Source: Paraburkholderia hayleyella (GTDB taxonomy: Bacteria > Pseudomonadota > Gammaproteobacteria > Burkholderiales > Burkholderiaceae). Taken from it: 64,000 nucleotides of DNA. Below, piece after piece: positions 8,554 through 16,197 of the stretch. The notes beneath the pieces are model-generated. The model saw only the letters and a program-made list of their open reading frames with translations. It did not search any database and was not told where the DNA came from. Positions within the stretch are counted from its first letter, which is position 1. Every line of letters begins with the position of its first letter. Both the position numbers and the translations under genes were made by a program. The stretch is from positions 248,001-312,000 of the forward strand of contig NZ_QPES01000002.1 of NCBI RefSeq assembly GCF_009455685.1, read 5' to 3'.

Positions 8554-8901
8554 TTACGAGGCCGAAGGGGCACAAGTTTTTCCTGCATTTTCGAGCCATA
8601 AATTTCCGGGATGACGTTTGCCCGCATAGAACCGGTAAGTGGTCGTGTCGTTGTCGCTGCGAATTTTCACGATGTTCGAATCACCGAAATCAAGCATCGA
8701 GCCTTGCGGTATCCCAGTGATTTGAAACTTGGCGTGATGTTTGTTCGCTTCGGTGATCAGACAGACGATGACGTTGGCAACCGGGCTTTGCGTCGTGGTG
8801 TCGATCATGGGCTGGCCCGCATCCGGGTTTTGCCACCACGCACACCCTGTCAGCACGAATGGCAGGCATAGCGTGACGAACGTTATCATGACTCGTTTCA
8901 T
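8554..8901 (-). CDS. small lipoprotein, unknown function
   Basis: The 115-residue product has a lipoprotein signal: basic MKRVM, hydrophobic TFVTLCLPFVL and lipobox LTGC, with Cys20 as the acylated residue. The mature part has SPVANVIVCLITEANKHH and two further Cys, and is otherwise unlike any family I know. The residues after the acylated Cys (Ala-Trp) do not include the Asp that retains lipoproteins in the inner membrane, so outer-membrane sorting is likely. It is divergent from the dehydrogenase gene at 9017. Confidence 0.65.
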   Translation of the reverse strand: MKRVMITFVTLCLPFVLTGCAWWQNPDAGQPMIDTTTQSPVANVIVCLITEANKHHAKFQITGIPQGSMLDFGDSNIVKIRSDNDTTTYRFYAGKRHPGNLWLENAGKTCAPSAS

Positions 8902-9016
8902 TTTTTCTCCGGTAGTTCATGTAGTTCAGGTGCGGCATGGGACACTCGCGGTGTCGCATTATATCGGTGCATTGCCGAGGACCGGCTTACCCGTGAGCGA
9001 TTCCGGAGAGTCAAAC

Positions 9017-9886
9017 ATGCCTGAAAAAAAATCATATTTGCTCGGCCTGATGGGTGCGGGTATCGGCGGCTCATTGAGCCCCGCGATGCACGAAGAAGAA
9101 GCGCGGCAGTTAGGGCTGCAGTGCGTCTATCGCCGTATTGACCTGGATTTGCTGCAGCGCGATGCCCGGACGCGGCCTGACCTGCTGCCCGAACTGCTGC
9201 GGGCAGCGGAGCAGATGGGCTTCGATGGCCTGAACATCACTTATCCCTGCAAGCAAAGTGTGATTCCCTTGCTCGATTCCCTGGCGCCCGAGGCGCAAGC
9301 GTTGGGTGCGGTGAATACCGTGTTGCTGCGTGACGGGCAACGTATCGGACATAACACGGATTGCTCGGGTTTTGCCCGCGCTTTTCAGCAAGGGCTGCCA
9401 GGCGTGGCGCTAGATCATGTCGTGCAGCTCGGAGCAGGGGGCGCGGGGGCGGCGGTCGCGCATGCCGCGCTGACGCTCGGCGTGCGCCGGCTAAGCGTGT
9501 TCGATGTCGATACGGCGCGTGCTGCCGCTCTGTCCGAGGTTTTGCAGCAGCGCTTTCCAGACGTTGAGGTTCGCGCGGGCGAGGCGCTCGAAAGCACCCT
9601 CGCGCGAGCCTGCGGACTGATCCACGCGACCCCGACAGGCATGGCGAAACTCCCCGGTTTGCCGTTGCCTGCCGCGTGGCTGCATCGTGATTTGTGGGTG
9701 GCCGATATCGTCTATTTTCCGCTGCGTACCGCGTTGCTTGAGGCGGCTCAGGCACTCGGCTGTCTCACCATGAGCGGAGGCGGCATGGCCGTCGCTCAGG
9801 CGGTGGATGCGTTTCGTCTGTTCACCCGGCAAGAGCCTGACGCGGCACGCATGAGTGCCCATTTTCAGACGCTCTTGCCGTGCTAG
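9017..9886 (+). CDS. shikimate/quinate 5-dehydrogenase paralogue
   Basis: NAD(P)-dependent oxidoreductase of the AroE family, 289 residues. The N-terminal substrate domain has GGSLSPAMHEEEA and the catalytic Lys in NITYPCKQ; the partner Asp is in NTDCSGFARA. The Rossmann segment is QLGAGGAGAAVAHA. The text differs from housekeeping AroE (usually NVTxPHK) and resembles the catabolic quinate/shikimate group. I chose ATG 9017 because GGAGAG lies 8 bases upstream; the open frame continues back to 8741 but gives no family match. The MFS gene that follows on the same strand supports a peripheral role in using quinate or shikimate. Confidence 0.85.
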   Translation: MPEKKSYLLGLMGAGIGGSLSPAMHEEEARQLGLQCVYRRIDLDLLQRDARTRPDLLPELLRAAEQMGFDGLNITYPCKQSVIPLLDSLAPEAQALGAVNTVLLRDGQRIGHNTDCSGFARAFQQGLPGVALDHVVQLGAGGAGAAVAHAALTLGVRRLSVFDVDTARAAALSEVLQQRFPDVEVRAGEALESTLARACGLIHATPTGMAKLPGLPLPAAWLHRDLWVADIVYFPLRTALLEAAQALGCLTMSGGGMAVAQAVDAFRLFTRQEPDAARMSAHFQTLLPC

Positions 9887-9955
9887 CACGGGGGCCAGCG
9901 CGGCCCGTTCCGCTCCGTCAAACCGATCCGTCAAACTCATAGACCTGGAGCAGAC

Positions 9956-11386
9956 ATGCCCTCCTCCGTGCCATCCGGTTCCTCGGGTATGCCTGATGCG
10001 GGTACGGGTGTCACTGCCACCACGGTGAGCACTACGATGACCATCACCACACCCGTACCACGCCGCTCCAGAGCGCGTTACCAGATTCTCGCGCTGCTCG
10101 CCGTGGGCACGATGATCAACTATCTCGACCGCACGGTGCTGGGCATTGCCGCGCCGCAACTGACCCATGAGCTCGGGATTAACGCCGCGCTCATGGGGCT
10201 GATTTTCTCGGTGTTTTCCTGGAGCTACGTCGCCGCGCAAATCCCCGGCGGCCTCTTTCTCGATCGCTTTGGCAGCAAGCTCACTTACTTCCTGTCGCTG
10301 ACGCTGTGGTCGCTGATGACCTTGCTACAGGGTTTTGTGCATGGCGTGGGCGCGCTCTTCGCCTGCCGTCTCGGGCTCGGTGTGGCCGAAGCGCCATGCT
10401 TTCCCACCAATAGCCGGGTGGTGGCCACATGGTTTCCGCAAAGCGAACGGGCGATGGCCACCGGTACCTATACCGTGGGCGAGTACATCGGTCTGGCATT
10501 CTTCAGCCCCGTGCTGTTTGCGCTGATGGGGGCGTTGGGCTGGCGCTCGCTGTTTTACGTCGTGGGTGCGGCTGGGATCGTGTTTGGCGTGGTCTGGTGG
10601 TTCAGTTACCGTGAACCGCGCGATCATCCCGCGGCCAACCAGGCGGAACTCGATTACATCGCGGCAGGCGGTGGCCTGATGCAGCCTTCGCCAGACAACG
10701 GGAATGAACGTGCAGCCACAGCGGCCCCCAAGGCCAACGGTTTTCAGTGGCGCACGATGGGCCAGTTGTTGCGGCAACGGCAATTGGCCGGTATTTGCCT
10801 TGGGCAGTTCGCGGGCAATTCGACCCTGGTGTTTTTTCTGACGTGGTTTCCCACTTATCTGGCAACCGAACGCCACATGGGCTGGCTCAAGATGGGCTTT
10901 TTCGCCGTGTTGCCGTTCATTGCGGCCTCGGTGGGGGTGATGTTCGGCGGGTTTGTTTCGGACTGGATGTTGCGCCGGGGGATTTCGGTCAATATCGCGC
11001 GCAAGTTGCCGATTATCGCGGGCTTGTTGCTGGCTTCGACGATTATTCTGGCCAACTACGCGGATAACGATGGGCTCGTGATTGCGATCCTGTCGCTGGC
11101 GTTTTTCGCCCAGGGCATGGCGGCACTCGGCTGGACGCTCGTGTCGGATATCGCCCCTGAGGGGTTGCTGGGCGTGACGGGGGGCATCTTCAACTTCGCC
11201 GCGAATCTGGCGGGCATCGTGACGCCCCTGGTGATCGGTGTGATCGTCGCCCAGACGGGCTCGTTTTTCGGGGCGTTGTTCTTTATTGGCGTGATCGCCC
11301 TGATCGGCGCGCTGTCTTATCTCTTTGTCGTCGGCGATATCGAGCGGATCGTGCTGACGAACGTGCAGCCTGAGCACGCAGCCTGA
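9956..11386 (+). CDS. MFS transporter, anion:cation symporter (ACS) family
   Basis: Inner-membrane symporter of 476 residues with 12 predicted helices. The ACS signature appears as NYLDRTVLGIAAPQLTHELGI in helix 1, DRFGSKL in the loop, and RLGLGVAEAPCFPTNSRVVATWFP. Related proteins move hexuronates, glucarate, phthalate and other organic anions. It follows the dehydrogenase paralogue by 69 bp on the same strand, so import of quinate, shikimate or a similar acid is the best guess. The N-terminal 40 residues are Ser/Thr-rich and low in complexity; ATG 9956 has a GGAGCAG ribosome site. Confidence 0.88.
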   Translation: MPSSVPSGSSGMPDAGTGVTATTVSTTMTITTPVPRRSRARYQILALLAVGTMINYLDRTVLGIAAPQLTHELGINAALMGLIFSVFSWSYVAAQIPGGLFLDRFGSKLTYFLSLTLWSLMTLLQGFVHGVGALFACRLGLGVAEAPCFPTNSRVVATWFPQSERAMATGTYTVGEYIGLAFFSPVLFALMGALGWRSLFYVVGAAGIVFGVVWWFSYREPRDHPAANQAELDYIAAGGGLMQPSPDNGNERAATAAPKANGFQWRTMGQLLRQRQLAGICLGQFAGNSTLVFFLTWFPTYLATERHMGWLKMGFFAVLPFIAASVGVMFGGFVSDWMLRRGISVNIARKLPIIAGLLLASTIILANYADNDGLVIAILSLAFFAQGMAALGWTLVSDIAPEGLLGVTGGIFNFAANLAGIVTPLVIGVIVAQTGSFFGALFFIGVIALIGALSYLFVVGDIERIVLTNVQPEHAA

Positions 11387-11658
11387 GGCTTGAAGCAAAG
11401 CCAGATCTTCAATCGTCTCGCGCCTTGGCGGCCGCCATTCAAGCGTGCATGGAACCCTTGCGACTCGTTTGGTTACCTAGCGATGTCACGTCAGGTGAGC
11501 GCACCGTGTTCGCTGCACGCCAGGTGCGCAGCAATACAGCAGCACTTCCAAGCCATGCCGTCACTGACATTGCGCGAGCCATCAACCCGCCGCGTGAGAT
11601 GACGGTCGATATCCATCGCCGGCCATCCGGCCGTACTGTTTTATAGCGAAGTTTTTTC

Positions 11659-12774
11659 ATGTCCGAGCCATCCGGCGCAGAGGATCGCGGTACACCGTGC
11701 CCATCCCGTTTCTTACCGTCTCATTCGCCCGCTTGTCCGGTTTGCCAGCAACAATGGGGTGAAGTGGATACGGCGCTGGCGCCGCCACGGTTGCAACCCG
11801 GGGGCGGCGAGTGCGCGGCAGCCTCGCACGAGTTGCAGGGTGAGGCGCAGATCCCGGCGGGTCAGCCGCGCAATGTCGCGCCCCGGATGACACCGGGCGC
11901 CCAGGCACCAGGCGGCGAATCCGGGCTGATGGCGCTGGCGCATGCGGCCGCGAGTACGGACACGCTAGCGGTGCCTGACATGGGTCGCCCTGCAGGCGGG
12001 TTGTCCTTGACGCTGGCCGAGCGGGCACCCATCGAGGCGATTTTTGGCGGGCGGATGGCATTGAACTGGCTGAGCCGCCATGGCTCATTGCTGACCCAGG
12101 CGCCGTATGGTCTGACGAAGGCGCAAATTTTACGCATCGCGGGCAACGATGGCGGCGTGCTCGCGTTGGAAAAAGTGCGCACGTTGCACGCTGGGCTGGG
12201 GCAGCAGGGCTATTCGAACGAGCAGATTGTGACGCTGGCGGGGAACGCAGGCGGCGCGCTGGCGCTGGGCAAGGTTCGGACGCTGCATGCCGGGCTCACG
12301 ACGCTGGGGTATAGCCGCTTCCAGATTGTGGCAGTGGCGGGCAACGTGGGTGGTGCGGCGGCGCTGGAGAAGCTATGGACCTTGCATGCGACGCTCAGGC
12401 TACTGGGCTATACGCATGCTGAAATCGTCAGAATCGCGGTGCGTCCTGGCTCCGCTCGCACCCTGGAGCAACTCTCGACGATGCACGATGCGCTGGTTGC
12501 GTTGGGCTACACCCGAAGCGGCGTGCTGAAGATTGCATCCGGCGGGGCGCTGGCGCTGGAAAAGGTCTGGGTGCTGCATGCGGGGCTGATCGCGCTGGGT
12601 TATACGCGCGCCGAAATTGTCAAGGTGGCCGCTGAAGGCGGCGCATCTGCGCTGGGTCAGGTGAAGCAGGTGCACGCGGATTTGGGCGCGCAAGGTTACA
12701 ACCGCGATGAGATCGCGCAGCTGGCGGTGCTGCGCGAGGATGCGTTACGGACGGCGTACGTGTTGAGCGGCTAG
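11659..12774 (+). CDS. TALE-like (Bat/Btl-type) repeat protein, short and divergent
   Basis: The 371-residue product carries a TALE-like repeat domain at 152-346. Repeats 1-3 are 33 residues long with the TALE pattern IxxIAGNxGGxxAL, base-specifying positions 12/13 being ND, NA and NV. Repeat 4 has RP. Repeat 5 is 31 residues and lacks both positions 12 and 13. Repeat 6 is 32 residues and lacks position 13. A 25-residue half repeat closes the protein. Before the repeats, LSLTLAERAPIEAIFGG matches, from memory, the N-terminal cap of Bat proteins from Mycetohabitans rhizoxinica. Bats are DNA-binding and thought to pass through a type III system into a fungal host. The first ~113 residues (Pro/Gly-rich, Cys26-x2-Cys29) are extra relative to Bats. 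Few intact repeats make tight sequence-specific binding unlikely. The ribosome site is weak, so the start is not certain. Confidence 0.85.
   Translation: MSEPSGAEDRGTPCPSRFLPSHSPACPVCQQQWGEVDTALAPPRLQPGGGECAAASHELQGEAQIPAGQPRNVAPRMTPGAQAPGGESGLMALAHAAASTDTLAVPDMGRPAGGLSLTLAERAPIEAIFGGRMALNWLSRHGSLLTQAPYGLTKAQILRIAGNDGGVLALEKVRTLHAGLGQQGYSNEQIVTLAGNAGGALALGKVRTLHAGLTTLGYSRFQIVAVAGNVGGAAALEKLWTLHATLRLLGYTHAEIVRIAVRPGSARTLEQLSTMHDALVALGYTRSGVLKIASGGALALEKVWVLHAGLIALGYTRAEIVKVAAEGGASALGQVKQVHADLGAQGYNRDEIAQLAVLREDALRTAYVLSG
12112..12696 (+). repeat. six TALE-like coding repeats of about 99 bp
   Basis: In-frame repeats encode residues 152-184, 185-217, 218-250, 251-283, 284-314 and 315-346 of the TALE-like protein. 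Recurrent protein text is ALEKVRTLHAGL followed by LGYTRAEIVK. The repeats differ from one another more than those of Xanthomonas TALEs, as is known for Bats. Two are shortened by six and three bases exactly at the codons for positions 12 and 13. Confidence 0.85.
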
Positions 12775-12857
12775 GGCGCGCAATGGGTGCGAGGCGGCTA
12801 GGACAGGGTTTGACCTGCGGTAATGCCCCCGTTTTCCAAGGCAGGCAGAAGTAGAAA

Positions 12858-13658
12858 CTAAGCGGCCATGGCCAGCCGCTGCTTCGGGGTAAAACCGCCC
12901 AATGCCCTATTCGGGCGCTCGTGATTGTAAGTCCACATCCAGTCGGCCGCCGCTTCGCGCACCTGCTCCAAGTCTTCCCACAGATACTGCGGCAGCCATT
13001 CGTATCGCGCAGTCCGGTTGAACCGTTCGATATACGCGTTCTGCTGCGGCTTGCCCGGCTGGATGTATTCCAGCCGGATGCCTTGCCTTTGCGTCCACGT
13101 CACGATAGCCGCGCTCAGATATTCCGGACCGTTGTCGCACCGGATAACCTTCGGCTTGCCTCGCCATTCCAGATGCTGCTTCAGCGTGCGAATCACCCGC
13201 TCCGATGGCAACGAGAAATCCACCTCGATGCCCAGCGCCTCCCGGTTGAAATCATCAATTACGTTTAGCGTCCGGATACTGCGCCCGTCCGCCAGTTGGT
13301 CATGCATGAAGTCCATCGACCACACTTCATTGATGGCCTGCGGCACCGACAGCGGCTGTGGCGTCTCCCGCACCAGGCGCTTCTTCGGCTTGATACGCAG
13401 GTTCAGTTCCAGCTCGCGGTAAATCCGGTAAATGCGCTTGTGGTTCCAGCCAAATCCCTTCACGTTGCGCAGGTAGAAGTAGCACAGCAGAAAGCCCCAG
13501 TTGCGATGGCAGCCCGTGATACGCAGCAGCCAGTCGCCAATCTCTTCGTTCTCCGTGTTCAACTTCGCCTCGTACCGGTAGCACGACTCGCTGATGCCGA
13601 ACACCGCGCACGCCACACGAATCGACACGCGGCGCTGTTGCACAACCTGCTTTGCCAT
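12858..13658 (-). CDS. IS3-family transposase OrfB (DDE integrase domain)
   Basis: Transposase catalytic subunit of 266 residues. It begins with a helix-turn-helix-like part (VSIRVACAVFGISESCYRYEAK) and continues into the rve integrase core: WSMDFMHDQL (first Asp), RCDNGPEYLSA (second Asp) and QQNAYIERFNRT (Glu). The end, YNHERPNRALGGFTPKQRLAMA, is typical of the family. It lies in the -1 frame relative to the orfA tail and would normally be made as an OrfAB fusion. The frame is intact, but the element lacks its left end. Confidence 0.93.
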   Translation of the reverse strand: MAKQVVQQRRVSIRVACAVFGISESCYRYEAKLNTENEEIGDWLLRITGCHRNWGFLLCYFYLRNVKGFGWNHKRIYRIYRELELNLRIKPKKRLVRETPQPLSVPQAINEVWSMDFMHDQLADGRSIRTLNVIDDFNREALGIEVDFSLPSERVIRTLKQHLEWRGKPKVIRCDNGPEYLSAAIVTWTQRQGIRLEYIQPGKPQQNAYIERFNRTARYEWLPQYLWEDLEQVREAAADWMWTYNHERPNRALGGFTPKQRLAMAA

Positions 13659-13678
13659 CTCGCGCCGACGAGATGGTT

Positions 13679-15202
13679 TCAGAACTTTTTTTGCAGTGCT
13701 TCCGAGGCAATCTCTGCCTTGAGCTTCTCCTCGATGTACATCTTGCGAAGCCGGTCATTCTCCGCCTCCAGCTCCTTTATGCGCCATTCCTTTTTGCGTT
13801 CCCTGGAGGACAGGAGCGCCTTCGCCAATAAGTTTTCGAATTTTTGGGTGCGGGAAAAGGTGGAGGTTTTCGAAAAGTGCGTGATGTTGTCCGCATTCAG
13901 CGGCGGCAAACACACTAATTTATTGATGACCCGGAGCATCGTATAGCAGGCGCCAAGAACCGCTTCGTCGATCAATTCTTCCCTGTTTTTAAAAGGCTTG
14001 AGGGCCGTTTCGATGGCTTGTTTGAGGTGATCCGTTGACAGATAGACCTTGTGGGATTGCTTTTTGGTCTGAATATTCTCGAGTTTAAAAGTTAGCAGGT
14101 TTCTGATGCAGATGAGTAGCGGATAGATATCTTCGGGCTTAATGTCCGGATGTGTAATGTAGTTATATAGTTTTTTAAATTGCTCGGGAAATCGATCTTT
14201 GGCCCCGCTATATTCCTGGAGAGATTGCTGGAAATTTTCCCGGGTTTTTTTGCTAAAGTTTTCGTCGGGCTCGGTGAAGATGTATTCTGCAATATGACCG
14301 AATGATTCAGCGATTTCTTGAAAAATTAAAAGATTCGATTCGGTTTCGTCTTTTTTTTCAAGAAAATTAAAAGTAATCTGTGCTTCCGCCAGAAGGCGGG
14401 TCGCGGTACGGTTTATGTTCAGATAGAGATCTTTAACCGCGTTGAGCAGCTTTGCGTCATCGTCCTGCAAATTTCCGAAGGCGTCGCTCAGTTTCTGGGT
14501 TTTGATGTTGTCGATATATTCAGTCGAAAATATATCGTGGATTTTTATTATTTTTTCCAGGAATTCTCCTGTTGTTTTTAAATTGTAAATTTTAGAATTG
14601 AATAGCTGGAGTTTTATGGAGGGCCGCAGATTCGAGGGAATCTTGCCTAGTATCTGGGTTCTGTTGCTCTCGGCCTTTCGATTGTGGACCAGATCGGCGA
14701 GTTGATAACGCTCGGGGAGTAGCTGGGTTTCGATAAATTCAAGTTGTGGATACAGGTCGAGAACGAAATCATAAGGATTTTCCACGGCTGGCGTTGCTGT
14801 GGTCTCGGATTTGATTGTCGGATCAGGTACCGGCATATCCACGAAAATATTTTTGGTAACCGGCGATTTTATTTCTTCTTGTGGGGGTGTTTGTGCCTTG
14901 AAAAAACGGGGCATTTCTTTAAGGAAAAAATAAATTAATTCCATAGATTCTGATTGTCTGGTATCAGAAGTGCTGTGGTTTACTCCATAAAGTATATTTT
15001 GACAGGCTGGATGATTGGTAAAGGAAGAAGGAGCGATGGAGTATTCCCGTTTTGGAGCGCGGAGGCGTTGGGAATATCTTTGCGAATAATGGCTTGTTTT
15101 GGGCTCGCCGCTGGTTAATAGTTGGACTGACGTAGTGCCTGTAGTTTCATGGGTAATGTTATTATTAGTGCCCGGAGAAATTTTTCGAAATAGAGAGAGC
15201 AT
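13679..15202 (-). CDS. AT-rich unknown protein fused to IS orfA tail
   Basis: A 507-residue open frame. Residues 1 to about 467 match no family I know: Lys/Glu/Asn/Ile-rich, mostly helical in appearance, with a Ser/Thr-rich start (ISPGTNNNITHETTGTTSV) and no signal peptide. The last 40 residues, from ERKKEWRIKELEAENDRLRK to the end, are the C-terminus of an IS3 OrfA. The original C-terminus has thus been replaced, or the IS captured the gene. Base composition is far more AT-rich than the flanking DNA, a sign of recent transfer. The Ser/Thr-rich start and the adjacent TALE-like gene suggest a secreted effector, but that is inference. It may be a remnant that only happens to stay open. Confidence 0.6.
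   Translation of the reverse strand: MLSLFRKISPGTNNNITHETTGTTSVQLLTSGEPKTSHYSQRYSQRLRAPKREYSIAPSSFTNHPACQNILYGVNHSTSDTRQSESMELIYFFLKEMPRFFKAQTPPQEEIKSPVTKNIFVDMPVPDPTIKSETTATPAVENPYDFVLDLYPQLEFIETQLLPERYQLADLVHNRKAESNRTQILGKIPSNLRPSIKLQLFNSKIYNLKTTGEFLEKIIKIHDIFSTEYIDNIKTQKLSDAFGNLQDDDAKLLNAVKDLYLNINRTATRLLAEAQITFNFLEKKDETESNLLIFQEIAESFGHIAEYIFTEPDENFSKKTRENFQQSLQEYSGAKDRFPEQFKKLYNYITHPDIKPEDIYPLLICIRNLLTFKLENIQTKKQSHKVYLSTDHLKQAIETALKPFKNREELIDEAVLGACYTMLRVINKLVCLPPLNADNITHFSKTSTFSRTQKFENLLAKALLSSRERKKEWRIKELEAENDRLRKMYIEEKLKAEIASEALQKKF
13685..13691 (-). other. programmed -1 frameshift heptamer A AAA AAG
   Basis: On the minus strand the orfA frame ends CTG CAA AAA AAG TTC TGA. The A AAA AAG heptamer is the classical -1 slippery site of IS3-family elements, and orfB is indeed in the -1 frame. 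Because the upstream frame now belongs to the AT-rich gene, slippage here would yield an AT-rich-protein/transposase fusion. Confidence 0.75.
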
Positions 15203-15367
15203 ATTTTTAAGATAAAAAAAATAAATTAAGAAAAATTAAAAGAAGATCGTCATGAATTTGCTAAAACGATAAGTCTGGCTGATCGCCTGATTGTCTGCAG
15301 GCTAGGTAACTTTTGCGGCCAAAAGGTTCTGGCAAATGAACATCGCAGCCTCGCGCAGCGGGCGGCC

Positions 15368-16060
15368 TCAGTCAGGACGTCGCAGCAAGCCCGCCACCAG
15401 ACAAAGCTGGGCCGCGGCATAGGCAAACCAGATCGCAGGCGTGCTGCCTGGAAATGCCGTGAGAAAGCGTTCGATGCCGAGCATCGCGTCCGAGGCGACG
15501 AACAGCGCGGCACCGGCGCCAAGCCACAACCGTGCGTGGCGTGCAGATAGCGCAAGGCTGGCCATTGCGCAGAGCGCCACGATGTAAAGCGCGACAGGAA
15601 CCGTCAGCTCATGCAGGCGCGGCCAGAACAGGACATACAACACACTTGCCGCGAGCCATGGCAGGGGCCGCGCGCGGCGTTGCCAGAGGCGAGGTTGGCC
15701 GCGCAGCGGCGCGAGCACCATGCAGTACGCCAGATGCGTGATAAAGAAGGCGCCAAGGCCGCCGATCAACGACCATTTGAGCGGTAACGCCAGCACGACA
15801 TCCCCGACCATCGCTGCCAGCAGCCCGAGGCCCAGCCCCAGGCGTTCGCGCCGGGGCCGGTACGTGGCACACGCGGTGGCGGCCAGCAACAGCGCGCACA
15901 GCAGGGCTTTGCCGATCGCCTGCCGGGGATCGGGCGCGAGCCCTGTCCCTGCTAGCGTGCTGCCATAGTTCACAGCGGTACAGGCCGCCACCAGCCACAG
16001 TGCGAGCACTGTGTAGAACGTGCCGGTATCAGGCGCAGCGAGGTTATTTTTCGTTTTCAT
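15368..16060 (-). CDS. YhhN family integral membrane protein (lysoplasmalogenase-like)
   Basis: A 230-residue membrane protein with about eight hydrophobic segments. It fits the YhhN/TMEM86 family, whose characterised members hydrolyse the vinyl-ether bond of lysoplasmalogens. Family features seen are KALLCALLLAAT, MVGDVVLALP, FFITHLAYCMVL and the late helix ALFVASDAMLGIERF with the conserved SD pair. It lies just after the accessory patch and on the same strand as the haem operon, 137 bp downstream of hmuV. Its link to haem uptake, if any, is unknown. Confidence 0.85.
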   Translation of the reverse strand: MKTKNNLAAPDTGTFYTVLALWLVAACTAVNYGSTLAGTGLAPDPRQAIGKALLCALLLAATACATYRPRRERLGLGLGLLAAMVGDVVLALPLKWSLIGGLGAFFITHLAYCMVLAPLRGQPRLWQRRARPLPWLAASVLYVLFWPRLHELTVPVALYIVALCAMASLALSARHARLWLGAGAALFVASDAMLGIERFLTAFPGSTPAIWFAYAAAQLCLVAGLLRRPD

Positions 16061-16197
16061 GGGGGCAGCGGCTAAAACCGGTGAATTCTAGCAGCCGCGA
16101 CAGGCCTCGCTGACAGCGGCAGCAGATTCACGCTGGCGTTTCAACTTCGCGTGTGGTCTTGCTGCAAGAGGCGCTGCCTGAGATTTCGGACGAAGCC

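Larger units (their letters stand above)
12811..13801 (-). mobile_element. IS3-family element, 5'-truncated remnant
   Basis: An intact orfB and the last ~40 codons of orfA of an IS3-family element are present on the minus strand. The right end appears to start at 12811 with TGACCTGCGGTAATGCCCCC, consistent with TGACCTGC-type ends in the family (recalled, not aligned). The left end and the 5' half of orfA are missing: near 13801 the IS text gives way to AT-rich DNA in the same reading frame. The remnant lies 36 bp after the stop of the TALE-like gene. The element is unlikely to move by itself. Confidence 0.8.

Noticed and set aside
10325..11398. 357-codon minus-strand frame over the ACS transporter
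   Set aside because: Arg/His/Gln-rich antisense translation; the plus-strand transporter has clear family motifs.
11425..11646. Small plus-strand frame just upstream of the TALE-like gene
   Set aside because: No ribosome site and no recognisable features; it could be a leader peptide, but nothing supports it.
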